Positions 1 through 12,600 are shown, counted from the first letter of the stretch. The stretch: DNA of 64,000 nt from Ampullaceana balthica (GCA_944989445.1 CALYLW010000559.1:636730-700729), one strand, 5' to 3'. A program made the numbers and translations. The notes: generated by a model from the sequence alone, not told the origin.

Positions 1-154
1 TACTATACTATGTGTACACCCGTACTATACTATGTGTACACCCGTACTATACTATGTGTACACCCGTACTATACTATGTGTACACCCGTACTATACTATG
101 TGTACACCCGTACTATACTATGTGTACACCCGTACTATACTATGTGTACACTCG
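1..154. repeat. 22-bp minisatellite, 7 copies
   Basis: Seven head-to-tail copies of a 22-base unit beginning TACTATACTATG and ending ACACCCG; the last copy has one change (CTCG). The array runs off the left window edge, so its full length is unknown. The unit is free of stops in the plus frames and 22 is not a multiple of 3, so the apparent Tyr/Thr-rich protein over it is an artefact. Confidence 0.95.
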
Positions 155-1117
155 TACTTCTTCAACATGAAAACATCCACCAGCTCATAATACATTTATA
201 AATTGACAATACACAACAAATGAACAAAATTATAACAACTTTGTACACCCTTAATTCATCATAATAAAATTTCTAAATCGACAAGCAAAAAAAAATTTTG
301 AACCACATGTTTTTTAAACACCAGCATGTTACCTACTACGAAAGAAGAATTATAATTACATTACGAAAAACCTTTGTAAAAAAACAACAACAAAAAACAA
401 CAACAACCAATGAAAGTCACTTTAACTTAAGCAGCCATAGTCCGCTGACTGCCTGCCCATGTAAATGTAGACTTCTGGTAGAGAAGGAGTCTCAATAAAT
501 GTACTCATATGTCTTTTATGATTTCCTAAGTCGGACAGCAGAACTTTGTCCCAAACATGACTTGAGCGGTTCTCAGCTTGTGAAATGCCGTCACCCTTCT
601 CTCGCTCATTTTGGATTGTCCCTCTTTTGTATTTGACAGCTGGAAGATTTGGCGGCCATGGCGAGTTGCCCAACGTATTGTCCACTTTTCTTATCTTTGT
701 CTGCAGCGACAGACAGAGTACTGGGGTATTGTGCCCTTAAGTGACTCGTGTCATCAAGCCTTTACTGGAGCCTTGTCGTTTGTTCCATGTCACCGAATTT
801 TCTCCCACGCGAGAAAAATTTACGTGATGGCCCCTGTTCCTCTCATTAAAAGAATCACAACAAGTTTCTAAATTTACGTTACTCACCCCAACAATTTGAG
901 GAGTTGGCCCGAATTGGGTATGTATATTCTCAAGTGGTCGCTGCTGAAATGTTAGCCACTGTGGTGAGATTTCACCGACCTTTGTCCTCCGAATTCACAG
1001 TCACTGCTGTACCACCACACACACTAACTAATAAATCCACTGAATTAGAATGAACACCGCTGTTTAGCTGTAGCTGTCAGGAAGATTTTCCTCCAAATTT
1101 TCCAGTAAGACAATTAT
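155..1117 (-). other. Decayed interior of the minus-strand LTR element, downstream of gag
   Basis: Reading leftward on the minus strand, the gag frame resumes here after the hAT insertion (first residues at about 1125-1075) and soon hits a stop. Further left I see only broken frames, including an 87-codon open stretch at 685-422 that I do not recognise. No protease, reverse-transcriptase or integrase motif is visible, so pol may be absent, too decayed, or beyond the window edge. Assigning the whole stretch to the LTR element is an inference from the gag continuity. Confidence 0.4.
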
Positions 1118-1399
1118 GGGCCAGGCAGGGGCGGATTAAGACTGCACGGGGCCCCTGGCTGAAATTCAAACTGGGGCCCTATCCAGCTGGCGTCCCTGTC
1201 AAATTATTGCTAGCAGCTAATATAAGACTGTAACTTGTAACTAGATAGTCCATTGGTTCCTTGTTCATAATGTGTCTGTACTCCGGGATCAGATTTATAA
1301 AAAAAAACAGAACACAAAGAAATAACTGTTTGCCTGCAAATTAAAATTGAGTGTAAAAAGATAATTTAAAAAAAAAGACAAATGAAAAAATAAACATAG

Positions 1400-1440
1400 G
1401 CCCGTGCCGGGAATCGAACCCGCTACTGGTTGCGCCACAA
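1400..1440 (-). other. tRNA-like 3' half with perfect pol III B box
   Basis: On the minus strand the stretch contains GGTTCGATTCC, which fits the B-box consensus GGTTCGANNCC exactly, within a T-arm-like hairpin followed by CACGGGCC. No matching 5' half, A box or cloverleaf is found. It is best read as a SINE head fragment or tRNA pseudogene inside the hAT element. Confidence 0.45.
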
Positions 1441-1518
1441 GATAAAAAGTTGCCTCAAGACCACAAGATCCTGATGTTTAACCAAAATATAAAATATATA
1501 AATAGTACTCCTTAATAT

Positions 1519-2182
1519 TGTAAAGCTCCTTCGTCGTACTTCTTGACTCTTCCACTCTCATACTTAACACAAAGGCAGCTTTAATGCTAACAGTTCTCTT
1601 TATTAGGCATAACTTCTGGTTATTACAATTGCCCTCTCTCTCTCTCTCTCTGCGACTCTCTCTCACTGCCTGTCGTTTCCTCTGTGGTGGGTTACTCTCT
1701 GTCCTGGTCTCTACATGTCCCTAACCTGCTCTCTTACCCCGGGGTGGGTTGTTCTGTCTCGTCTCCTACCGTCCTTTCCTTATATTGCCGGCCACAGGCA
1801 TGTGGCCGACACCCGAGAACGCACCCCTAGTGTGAGCAATAAAATTCTCAGTCTTTCATTCCCTAACCCACGTCCAGTGATTAGCGTCTTATGTTGCCCC
1901 GGTCGCTCGTAATGATCTCTAACCTTTAGTCTTGTTCACAGGCACTAAAAATTGTCTTAACAATGCTGACATTGTTCTACACCACCGTCTACCCCTAGCT
2001 TCTTACAACCAAACGCTCCGTAGCTGGGGGTGGGGGGGGGGAAGAAGAGGCCGGAATACTTTCATTTCCGGTCTTTGTCTGAGCGCATCATTACATTTCA
2101 GGTACGTCGCCTACCTACGGTCCGCTCCACTCTCAAATATTTAACCCAAGGTTCTCAATTATCTCAACCCGGGTCCTCCACA
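1519..2182. mobile_element. Solo LTR (gypsy-like) nested in the hAT element
   Basis: It matches the LTR at 3226-4016 along its length: both start TGTAAAGCTCCTTCG and end TCCTCCACA, and share a CT-rich tract, the GCCGGCCACAGGC segment and GTGAGCAATAAAATTCTC. Direct 4-bp flanks ATAT (1515-1518 and 2183-2186) fit a target-site duplication and no internal region is attached, so this is a solo LTR left by LTR-LTR recombination. The other LTR is also followed by ATAT, so the exact LTR end could lie a few bases further out. Confidence 0.8.
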
Positions 2183-2403
2183 ATATGTTCTCTTATTGAG
2201 CCAATCAAATCAAGTTGTTCGATACTGAGGCTACGGGGTCCGTATAGCGATCAGATTAATAGATAAGATTTTATTAATTTATTTAATTTATGATATTTTT
2301 AGGGATTCATGCAAACATTTGTCCACCTTTATTATAAATTATACTAAATTTTGGGGACCCCTGGCTTTAGCCCGTTCAGCCCCCCCCCCTTAATCCGCCA
2401 TAG

Positions 2404-3072
2404 GGGCCAGGTGCCCAATCCCGTCAAAATGGTAACACAGTCTTTCCCCATTAGTCTGAGTGTTCAAGCGAGACGTTAGATCAGGGCCCGACAATTGTAA
2501 GGTTTCCTTAGTGACGCCAGTGCTGTCCAAAGGGCTATTTGCAAAGCCAGTGGGACATTGAGTTGACATATCCGATGAAATGTCAAGTGTTTTCACTGCC
2601 AGTTGAGTTTGAATTGTTGTAGTTGATAACTGGGCATTGGTTGTGGTATTTGGAATTTCAATGACATCCACCTCTCTCATAGCTCTCTTGTGCTCTGAGG
2701 CACAGACAAAGTCTCCTCTCGCCTCGAATCTTCTGGAGTCTGAGGCTCAGCTTCACTCTCGCCCCGGTTCGGTTCACCGGCACTCAGAGGTGCTGCTTCA
2801 ACTGTCATGTGGGCCGGTAAATTAGGGTCATTAAACATCCACGCCATGGGAGCTTGTAGTTTCTCGTAATTGCCTCTTGTGTCTTCATCTAAGTAACAAC
2901 AGGCATACTCCGCTGCCTCATCCTCTAATGCAATTATTAGGTAATAAAGTTTGTCTTCTTCACTCCACTGCAACTCTTTGGCAACAGACTCAAACTCAAA
3001 AATGTACGTTTGCCACGGTGATGACCCATCATAAGTAATAAGGTTGTCAACAATATTTTCCAGCGACACCAT
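2404..3072 (-). pseudogene. gag of a Ty3/gypsy-like LTR retrotransposon, frameshifted and interrupted
   Basis: Starts at the ATG complementary to 3070-3072, about 150 bp inside the LTR at 3226. The first 131 codons look like a gypsy-type gag: a D-G-S-S-P-W-Q-x-Y motif near residue 14, an acidic and aromatic helical stretch (WSEEDKLYYLIIALEDEA), then a Pro/Glu-rich tail. A frame change near 2680 moves the reading to a second frame that carries a Gln/Thr-rich linker and the start of a zinc knuckle. The knuckle is cut by the hAT element and its last Cys lies beyond it near 1115; one expected Cys is Phe (pattern C-x2-F-x4-H-x4-C). Non-functional as it stands. Confidence 0.75.
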
Positions 3073-3225
3073 TGTTGTTATTATCTGCCTAATCGTTGAC
3101 TAAAAAACAAATACTTCTCTCCGGGACGTGCAGTTATATTCCTTCAGTTCTCTTCGTGACGTTGTAAGGCTACTGTCTTCTCTTCAGAGGTGTTACAAGG
3201 CTGAAATCCTAGCCACTGCAATCAT

Positions 3226-3343
3226 TGTAAAGCTCCTTCGTACTACTTGGCCCTTCATCTTGCATAACAAAGGCAGCATTAATGTTAACAGTTCTTCTCT
3301 TTATTATGGTATAACTTCTGGTTACATTTGCTCTCTATCTCTA

Positions 3344-3417
<74 letters not shown>

Positions 3418-4016
3418 GGTCTGTCCTCTAACCCTGGGGCGGGTTACTCTCTGTCCTGGTCTGTCCAAGTCTCTGGTATGTGCATGTTTCCAGTGGGTGA
3501 CTCCCTTACATGCTCTCATAGTCTCTGGTCTGTCCAAGTCCCCTAGTCTCCTACCGTCCTCTCCTTATATTGCCGGCCACAGGCACGCGGCCGACACCAG
3601 AGAACGCACCCCTAGTGTGAGCAATAAAATTCTCAGTCTTTCATTCCCTAACCCATGTCCAACTTAGGTTTCCCTTGGTAGACCCTAATGATCTCCCCTC
3701 CCACAGTTTCGTTCAATGGCGATAAAATTTCACTTCCTTTATTTAACAATGCTGACTTGTTCTACACCACCGTCTACCTCTCTTCTTACCCCCCAACGTT
3801 ACATAGCTTGGGGTGGGGGGAAGGCCAGAATTCTTCCGTTTCCGGTCAATGTTCTAAAAGCACGATTACATTCCAGGTACGACCCCTTCGCCTACCAACC
3901 ATCAGCACCCCTCTCAAATATTCCAACCAAGGTTCTCAATTATTTCAACCCAGGTCCTCCACCCTCTCAAATATTTCAACCAAGGTTCTCAATTATTTCA
4001 ACCAGGGTCCTCCACA
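3226..4016 (-). mobile_element. 5' LTR of the minus-strand gypsy-like retrotransposon
   Basis: Starts TGTAAAGC and ends CCTCCACA on the plus strand (TG...CA ends, 3-bp inverted TGT/ACA). It is about 130 bp longer than the solo LTR at 1519 because of an expanded CT tract (3347-3416) and a direct duplication of about 60 bp near the right end (CCAAGGTTCTCAATTATTTC occurs twice, about 3927-4000). gag begins 153 bp away on the minus strand, so this is the 5' LTR. A minus-strand TGG about 10 bp inside the LTR could be a displaced primer-binding site, but I cannot match it to a tRNA. The partner 3' LTR is not in the window. Confidence 0.75.
3347..3416. repeat. (CT)35 microsatellite
   Basis: Pure CT dinucleotide run inside the LTR; the solo LTR copy has only a short CT run at the equivalent place (about 1632-1650), so it expanded after the copies separated. 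Confidence 0.97.
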
Positions 4017-5803
4017 ATATTTAATATTCTGCTCCTGAAACGCAGATGTTAGAGTTACATGAAGATCAGAGTTTGGTGATGACGCACAAGTCACAATCTA
4101 AGATTGACATTTAGAAGCTCGTGACAGAACTAAACTATCGCAAACTTAAGAAAGCTGTTTGGCGACATATATATCTTCTGTACAATCTACTGATTTGAAT
4201 CAATGTAGTCTGCAATGCAGTTTATAAAATCAAAGCATCGAACAGTAACTATTAACCAGCATCTGTAAGAACTTCTTTGCATTAGAACGAATAGCTACCA
4301 ACCATATTTAAAGAAATTTGCAAGTTCAAAGACTTCTCTTCAGAATTATAACAATTCTATGTGTTTCTATGCATAAATTGTACAAAGCTGTAAATGTAAC
4401 GTATATATTTCTTAAGCGTACGGTTTGGGTTAAAACGATTTAAATTGGTAAATCATTAAATTGGAATATAAAAATATAAACAATCGCAAAAGGCATTTTC
4501 AATGTGAGTTGGGTCATGACCCATAGTGATCCAATGCCGCTCTCAACAATTTTTATTAAAGCTGTCAATATTGTTGAAAAAAGTTCCCCGCGTACCCGGT
4601 CCACATTTTCGAACGGATACCCAGGTACCCATTCCAAACGCCGCATACATTTCGCCGTCATTACCGCTATACAAAGCAAGGCAACCTAGCCACCATCCAT
4701 TCCCCTCATTTCGCACAATAGTCATGATAATTTCTAGCAACAAACTACTGTGAAATTTAATGCTCTACAAACTTTTATTCCTGCTGTAAATGCATTCGTC
4801 ATGCTCATAAAATAAAACTACAGTAAACCGAACATTCAAACAAAATGTGAACTTCAATGACGTAACGTTCATTCAGATCATAGCTTTAACCTTAATGTCC
4901 GCTAGGCGGCGATAGTAACTATTTAATTTATTAAAACGTAAATACTGACATCTTCCTACTTCTTATTAAAATAAGTTTTTCTGCTAGGCCTATATTTTAA
5001 TTTTTTTTTAAAGCGAACGTGATTGGAATTGGTTTCAGCGGCTTCGAGGTGGGTCACTCAGCATATCTACACCTGTGGGTGGGTGGGACATTCTACATCA
5101 CCAACAATTTACATAACAATCGCGCCCTGCAACTTTTAAAATTGGCATCGAGCCCACATTATTTTCCACACTTAATCTTTATCAATATTCTTTTTTTTTA
5201 AAAACATTCACTATTTTTTTGGTTACTATTGAGAAAATCCTGAACCGAAAAGAAAAACAACAGATGAGGTGTTTAAAAAAAAATTAAAGTATGGTAAGGA
5301 TAGGGGTAGACTTTGTAGCTGGGGGGGGATAAACAAATTTGGCTCGTTGGTAACTAATAGTTGATGTATTTCAAAGTCAAGTTGTCATACTGTAATATAA
5401 TAAACGCAAGAGTTTTTTTTTACTACTAACACAAACACGCTTTTCTTTCATTTCCAGCCCCTTCGAGGTGCTGTCGTGATTTTCTTGATTCATCAAAGAA
5501 ACATTTGTTTTTTGTGCTAAAAGATTTTCGTATCATGTCAGAGAAATAAAAAAAAGTTTTTTTCAAAATACATTGTAGTTCGTTAACAACTATATCTATA
5601 TGTATTTCAAGTTGACAGATATTTCTTCTAAGTGGTTTCGTGTTGAAAGTATTTTACGCTGTATGTTTTAAACGAAAAGTTTTAATTTGATAAATTTTTC
5701 TGGAGCCGCAGTTCCGCCACCTTTGCAATAGACATTGCAGCTACATTTTCAGGGGAACCCGAGCGCAATTTTACTACCCGGGTAATTGCTGGGTTTTCTG
5801 GTA
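4017..5803. other. AT-rich stretch, no gene seen
   Basis: No credible exon, RNA gene or transposon end was found. A perfect 14-bp palindrome TGGGTCATGACCCA lies at 4510-4523. The DNA at 4550-4740 is less AT-rich and open for about 66 codons on the minus strand, but without a recognisable family. Confidence 0.5.
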
Positions 5804-6067
5804 AGGGGCCGTCCATAAAGTATGTCACCCTAATTTTGACCATTTTAACTCCCCCTCCCCCCTGTCACAAACTGTCACAAATCTAGGGACTTAAAGTACG
5901 TCCCACTTTCGAACTAAAATTTTGTTTTTTATTAACAAAATAATTAAAATTTAATATTAAACAGCGTGACGTCACACATGGCTGGACCCCCCTCCCCCTG
6001 TCACAAATTGTCACACTTCCTTACACCCCCCCCCTCTGGAGCGTGACGTACTTTATGGATGGCCCCT
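5804..6067. mobile_element. MITE with AGGGGCCGTCCATAAA ends
   Basis: Inverted ends AGGGGCCGTCCATAAAGTA at left and TACTTTATGGATGGCCCCT at right. Inside, C-rich blocks alternate with TGTCACAAA motifs, plus one TGACGTCA at 5968-5975. Further members are at 8062, about 34815 and 52618. Flanks show no clear target duplication, so the superfamily is open. Confidence 0.75.
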
Positions 6068-6068
6068 A

Positions 6069-8060
6069 ACCCGTTGACAGGCCTATTTTAAAAAAAAATG
6101 GATCTGTTACTACAGGTCAGGCCACTCCTCATTGGCTAAGCCATTCCATTAAACGTAAACATGAGAGTGAGAATTAGGTTAAAGCTGGGTCACGGCCGAA
6201 TACCTAGCGAACTTTAAACACTCAATAATATATGCGCCAGATATCTGGACTGTAGTACGGGTTTCCCCCAACCCAAAAATATCTCTTTAACCAGGTGAAT
6301 TACGACGAAGAAACGAGGTTGTTCAATAGGTAGTATTTATCAAAGAATTTTTCTTTTGAACGATAGATATAATTATAACCAAGTCCTGTGACATAAATTA
6401 ATTATTCAAGTAAACAACTTTTAATCAAAAAAGTCTTTATATATTTTTTTTTATTAAGGAGGTTTTAATCTACATATCATCGAGATTGAAACAATCGTTA
6501 TATAACCTCACCTGTATCAATAAAGTACAAATTAATTAATGTAGAATGCTAAAAATTAAAAGTTATGGTAAACGAACAACTGTGCCTGATATATATTTTA
6601 AGTTTTAAGTTATTTGTGTCAAGCGTTTTGAGAAAATTAACTTAATTGTGTATTTTCGAGATTAAAGGAATAGTTAAAGTTGGAATTTAAAAAAAGGGGG
6701 GGGGGTGGGGGCTGAGTTTTCTACCGTGAAAGATTATTTTCAAAATGAGTTTTATCAGTCTAAAATAATATGAAATCTCATTAACAAATTTAATTTTAAA
6801 AATTTTTAAATCGCGTTACAACGAAACACATTACGCATGGTATTTGGAATAAGCTTTTTTCTTGGTAACTATAACCAGTTCTCTCTCATGGTGTTTAGAA
6901 CAAATTACTTTTCGTGGTATTGATAAAAAATACAGAATAAATAACCGAAAAAGAAAGCCAAAGGGGCCGGCAACCTAATCTTGGAGCTGCTTTTTTTAAA
7001 TATCATTTCTTTAATATATTTGAATTTTTATAAGTTTCTTTTTTATTAACACAATATGAAATTTGATCTCTCAGTTAATAGTTACATTGTTAAAGTAATG
7101 TTTTTGAATTTGCACACTTTTGTGTGTGTGTATTTTTAATGATCATTAGAAATAAAGTTTGCATTTATTTCCGTTAAAGATAAATTTTTACTTTAATTTA
7201 TTACGGATGTCGCAGCAAAAGTCATGATTTTCCCAGCTTTTGTCCTGGGATCTCTCGCTGTGCATACAAGATAAACAGATGAATTTGTTGATACAAGATG
7301 TAATCAAATTAATATTTACAAAATTTCGTTTTAAAAAATGTGTTAAAATATGTATTTGCATACACGATGAAATAGCTTTTTTGTGGTGTGTGTAAGTCAA
7401 TATAACAACGACATATTTTTAAAAAAATCTTCAATCTTGCCCTATATTAATGAACATAACTAACCATGTTGTAAGCAAGTGTTAAAAATTGTCATACGTA
7501 TGGTAAAACCGTATACTATAAAAAAACAACAACAAATAAAACAACCCCGTAAAAACAAAGTTTTTGACTATAAATCCCTTATATATGAGACATAAATAAA
7601 AGTATTGATTATGTTCAACCGCGACAAACATTTACAGACTGAAACCGAAATTATCTCCCCTGGCTTTAAAACTGGGGGAAGGGGGGAGGGGGTGTGGACA
7701 TGGACGGGTGGCGTCAACGCGTTAACTCAACTCCTGGTGTAAACCACCTGGGTAAAACACGAGATGTGTTCACCGATGGCTTTTTGTGAAGTCAAGTGAC
7801 CTGTAAAATACGAATTCAATATGATTTTTTTTATTCTTTGTTTTTATTGTCTATGAAACTTCAATGGACCATACCCTTTTTTCCCCATTCTTTAAATATT
7901 TTGAATAAAATATAAAATTTGGATATTTTACTTTTTATTAAAAATTTTTATAAGTCCATTAATAATATTAGTTAAAAAACCAAATGTAATTGTGTTACTT
8001 TTTTTTATTATTGTGATTGTGGATTAAATAAACGCACGCTTGCACATGTAGTATAACTTT
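6069..8060. other. AT-rich stretch, no gene seen
   Basis: Only homopolymer runs (G runs near 6696-6712 and 7674-7694) and stop-rich frames were found on both strands. Confidence 0.5.
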
Positions 8061-8061
8061 T

Positions 8062-8165
8062 AGGGGCCGTCTATAAATGACGTCACGCGCCTGGAAAAAA
8101 AAGGGGGGGGGTCACGCATTTGTGACGATGTGTGACGAGGGGAAGGGGGTGTTTAAGAAATGTGA
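8062..8165. mobile_element. MITE of the GGGGCCGTCC family, one end only
   Basis: The left end AGGGGCCGTCTATAAATG is followed by TGACGTCA (8078-8085) and G-rich blocks with TGTGACGA motifs, as in the copy at 5804. No matching right end follows, so the copy is truncated on the right. Confidence 0.6.
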
Positions 8166-8670
8166 CGTAACATCAAAAAACAAGCTATTTTAAACAAAAT
8201 TACTTTCAATTTATCTAATGACGTTTTACATTGCTGTACGGGTGTAACGATATTAGAGTGCACTTACACTGAGTACATAATTAAATGACAAAAAACGTAA
8301 TATGCAACATGCTAATTTTCAATTAGAAGATACGTTTTTTAGTGTGTGTTTTTTTTTGTTGTTTTTTTTGGTGTGAAGAATTGTTACGTTAAGAAGTGGT
8401 AAGAAACGGCAGAAATTGCAGGGCTACATTTATAGACTGCCCCTTAGCAGTGCTGTACAATAAGTCCTCAAATATACAGGATTTATTTGCAAATAAATTC
8501 TTTTATGTGAGAACAAAATATTCTTTCAGATTCAATATCAAATCAAATCTGCCCTGGTTGAAAACAAATTCTTACCCAAAAAGATTGCGTCCCAAATCTC
8601 AAGTACAAAGACAAAAATTCATCAAGAACAAAACATAATTATTGTTATTACAGTAAACAATGTTAATTTT

Positions 8671-8824
8671 GTCTTATCCATACAGACGCTCCTTCTATAT
8701 AGAAAATTAATGCGTCCACAGACCATGCCGGTCTGTTGGCAAGTGATGAAGCATTCACAGGCCACGGCTATAAGGGTTCCACACATTACCCAGCCACCTT
8801 TATTTCTCTAACTAGTGTTAGGTA
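8671..8824 (-). mobile_element. tRNA-derived SINE, 3' part
   Basis: Reversed, it matches the SINE at 38619-38854 over about 150 bp. Shared blocks include CATCACTTGCCAACAGA, ATGGTCTGTGGACGCA and TAGAAGGAGCGTCTGTAT, ending in an A/T/G-rich tail. The tRNA-like head is missing, so it is 5'-truncated. Confidence 0.8.
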
Positions 8825-9110
8825 AGTATTTGGAGCATTAAAAAGCTTTTATTAATGCATAATTGGCTCATATTTAGATTTTTAAATCAGTCTTTTTGAT
8901 AATGCCCTGATGTGTGTGAGAGCGTCCATCATTGATCGAGAGAAAGAGACCATCATTCATTTTCACGAACATACACAGAATTATGATGTCTCATAAAACT
9001 TGAGTTGCCTGCGCCTCGGTCATCGAATCCCAGACGTAGTCCCTTATGTTACGGTCTAATTTCTATTAACGGTATAACCACACATGACAGGCTAGAAGTC
9101 ACAAATAGGA

Positions 9111-9113
<3 letters not shown>

Positions 9114-9143
<30 letters not shown>

Positions 9144-9204
9144 ATTATATACATATATTATATATATATATATATAATGTATATGTATATAATATATAAA
9201 CGTT
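9114..9204. repeat. AT-rich microsatellite
   Basis: Imperfect (TA)n with ATATAC and ATATGT interruptions. Confidence 0.9.
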
Positions 9205-9420
9205 TAATATATATCCCTCTACAATGTACGTCTTCTCACCACAACATCATAGGTGCAACTTTATTTGGACTGCCTAACCGCTACTACGTCACATCCCCTC
9301 AAAACGGCCTCTTTAATAAAAGTGTGTTGACTCGTCATATCATAAGCACCGTGCGCCAAACTAGCACTAAACATTACTGGTGGGGAAATCCCCATTAACG
9401 TCTTTTGTTGCCCTCGACAC

Positions 9421-9610
9421 CAGTGGCGTAGCTAGGTGAGGGGGACATTAGATCTATTGTTCCTCCGGCCCCCACTTGGGGGGGAGCCCAAAGGTGTCTC
9501 CGAAAAAAAATTAAATTAAATATTACGCCACCGCCATTTATGTAGGGCCCCCCCAAAGAGGCCAGGCCCCCGGTCCCCCAGATCCCTACAAGTCCCTAGC
9601 TACGCCACTG
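9421..9610. mobile_element. hAT MITE, CAGTGGCGTAGCTAG ends
   Basis: Perfect 15-bp inverted ends CAGTGGCGTAGCTAG and CTAGCTACGCCACTG enclose 190 bp of C/G-homopolymer-rich sequence. Flanks are CTCGACAC and GTCGACAC, an 8-bp duplication with one change. Non-coding, moved in trans. Confidence 0.92.
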
Positions 9611-12600
9611 GTCGACACCCGCCCTGCGGAAACCACACTGCGCTGCTGCTATTCAGTTACACACACATAAACAAACAATGCCACGATAGGCAGATTAAAT
9701 ATGTATTTTCATTTTCCTCGCCTACACCCAGCAACAAAGTTCAGATGACACTACCTTGACATTGACCTAAAATGAATGTCAATAAAAAAATATGTATGCC
9801 TGGCCCAGATTGAACCGACTGGCTCGGTTTGAAGTTTAAATTAAAAAAAAATACACCTACGGTAAACCGAGTTGCACTAATGTTATGAAATTCGGAATAG
9901 TAGCGAATGCTCGTTCCAAAATATTCTTTTAAGGGAAAAAATAAATTTTTTAATTTAAAAAAAAATACCTCCATACAATACCTTTCCAAATACATTTTGA
10001 TAAATTTTACTTCCTTTTGTTTACATCAATAATGTCATACATGTACAATAAGTTAATAATATGATAAACAAACATTTATATTTAAGTTTGTTTGTGGCCT
10101 TATGCCTTATGTCGCATAGTATTTATCTAGATTGATTAATCTCAACCGAACTTTAGACATATCCACCATCATAATATTGAAATTTAGATGGACTTTAGAC
10201 TAAGTATTATGTTAACAGGATTGTTAAACATATTTAGGCCAAACTCGGTGTACAAAAACATTATTGCCAATTTTAAAAAAATGGGACCACAAGTTTACCA
10301 TAATTACAAGATATGGGTGCGTCGCTTTTGTAGAGAAAGGTCATGGTGTGAAACGGGGACTTTACTTTTTTTTTCTTATTTTGACCCATTCACAGTCTCC
10401 TCCTTGCGGTGCTGTTTTAAAGTAAATCCTCCCCCAAAATAAATCCGCCACCATCCCATTTTCAATATAGCACAAAGAGATCACTCAAAAACAAAAGAAT
10501 AAAGAATAATTAGTTTTGAATTGTAATATTCATACATGTTTAGGGTAATACTATTTATGTTATTGGCGTAGATATAGAGAGATATGAAGGGGGTGAGTAC
10601 CACACTGTTTGACACTTCTCAGGGGTGTGACATAATTTGAAAATTTGCTTAATTACTTTAATTTTAGATATTTGTTTAAATAATAATAATAATTATTATT
10701 TGCTGTACAAATTGCTCCACAGTCAGATTCTGGGTGTATAAAGATAATTGTTTTGTTTCATAAAGCAAGGATTATGTCTTGGAAGGCATGGGTTTGTGTT
10801 GTTACTAGAAACGTTAAAGTCGTACAAACGTCAGGTGTTCAGAAGGTGATAAAGTTTCTTACTGTCTAGAGCAGTGATGCCGAAACTATAGCACGCGTGC
10901 CACAATTGGCTCGCAGAGTTTCCACCTTTTCTGCGTATACTTTTAACGTCATCTGCCTAAAGTGTCTAAACTAATTATGACATTAAAGTCAGAGGAATAT
11001 TTGCGTTTTTCTTGCGCATTTTATTAATAAACAAGCCCACCTCTAAGCTGCCTCTTTAGTCTGGTGGACTCTAACATTCCGTTAGGTCATTGACTTTATG
11101 CCTAACTTATTCAGCGTCACACCTAAATGCGATTCACAAACTAACTAAGCGTTACCTCAACCCAGATCTCCACAGTATTTTGATCCGGGCTACACAATGA
11201 ATTGAACCTATTGGGTGACACTAACCCTAGCTACTACACTGATTGTTTAAGCGTGTGACCTGTTTTTGTTGTTGTTTAAATTTTTTAAAAATAAATTTTT
11301 GGCCTGTGTTGTGTGTTCTGAGACATCTACATTAAAAATAATCCCATTCAAAAGCTCTTTTACTATATTTTAAAGTCTACTGTAAAATTTACAAATTTAC
11401 AAACCTTTGTTACTTGGATTATTTAAATTTTCTACTGTAAGTTTTGTTAACATTACCAGTAAAAGACGGTAATAATATTTTTGAATTATTATAATGCACA
11501 CAAAGATATCGCAAATTTCTTTTTAGTCAAGGTGCTACTCATAAACGTAAAAGTAAATTCTTGTTCCAAGACGTTAGTGTCACGTTTTCGTATTACTTGA
11601 TCATCTTTGATTTTAATCTCATTTATCTGTAATTTGTTTTAATAACTCTGGGCATGTAGCCAGCTATAAAATATGTTTCTCTGGGCATACACTCAAATAA
11701 CCTTCTAATTGTAACGCCCCAGACTAAGCTGATAATGATTGTTGAATTTTCAATAATCATACACAAATGCACATAAAACAAATACAAAATATATTGTTAG
11801 TTTTAAAGTTTAATAAAACAATTAATTATAATTTCAAATAATTAAGGGTAGGATTTATTTTAACCCGGGGGACTTTATTTTGGGGGAGAATTTATTTCTT
11901 GACACCGGCGCAGTGGCGCAGTTCAAGTCTATATCAATGTCTCGTGTGTGTTAATTCACAACACTAATAATTTCACAAGTGGAAAACTCTACAATTGAAT
12001 TGTTAATTTTAGTAATTTACATGTTTGAAATCTGGCTGACACTTCTTGTAATCCAGTCCAGGTTTATTGAGAGAGAAAAATAACAGAAATCCACACACGT
12101 CACTAGAGGTCAGAAAAGTTTTTGATTTTATATTTTTGTTATTGAACCATTGATCATGTGACATTTCAGGTGCCAATTTTCTGATTTTTTTAAAAATTGA
12201 TTTTTTATTTTTAATTTAGTGACAATTTAGTGTAAAAAATGGGGGAGGGGTGTAAAAATGACTTTAATTACATTCTTTGTAAGATTGACGTAAACCCCAA
12301 AACATGGCTGAGACCAAACTTGTAATTTGTCTCGATATATGATGTAGAGAAGAGTGACCGCTGTACATTACACCGTGGTCAAAGATAGCCTCTGGATAGG
12401 TCAACTGTTAGCTGTTATATTTAAACATACAAGTTTTATTTTGTCTTTAGGATTGAAGTTTTAAGCAAATCTTAAGCACAATTATGGTTTGCTTAATTAC
12501 AGTTAGAAAACTAATCAATAACAACCTGCGGTTCACTGTCTCGTTCTTTAACGCTGCGCGCTGGCCTCTCACGTCTGTTTATGCTGGTCTCGTGACTAAG

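Larger units (their letters stand above)
1126..2403. mobile_element. hAT-type element, non-autonomous, carrying a solo LTR
   Basis: The left end reads CAGGGGCGGATTAAG and the right end, reversed, CTATGGCGGATTAAG (12 of 15 match). Perfect 8-bp target-site duplications GGGCCAGG sit at 1118-1125 and 2404-2411, the hallmark of hAT insertion. No transposase is seen. About half of the 1278 bp is a solo LTR (1519-2182) inserted later, leaving a backbone of about 0.6 kb. The element sits in the gag gene of the LTR retrotransposon: removing it and one duplication brings together the two halves of the gag zinc knuckle. Confidence 0.85.

Noticed and set aside
3128..3546. Open frames made of Ser-Leu repeats
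   Set aside because: They are the translation of the (CT)n microsatellite in the LTR.
4543..4743. Minus-strand frame with GNGWWLGCLALYSGN, reminiscent of an SH3 GWWLG motif
   Set aside because: The rest of an SH3 fold (ALYDY start and the terminal F-P-x-N-Y-V) is absent, no splice context is convincing, and there is no homologue in the window.
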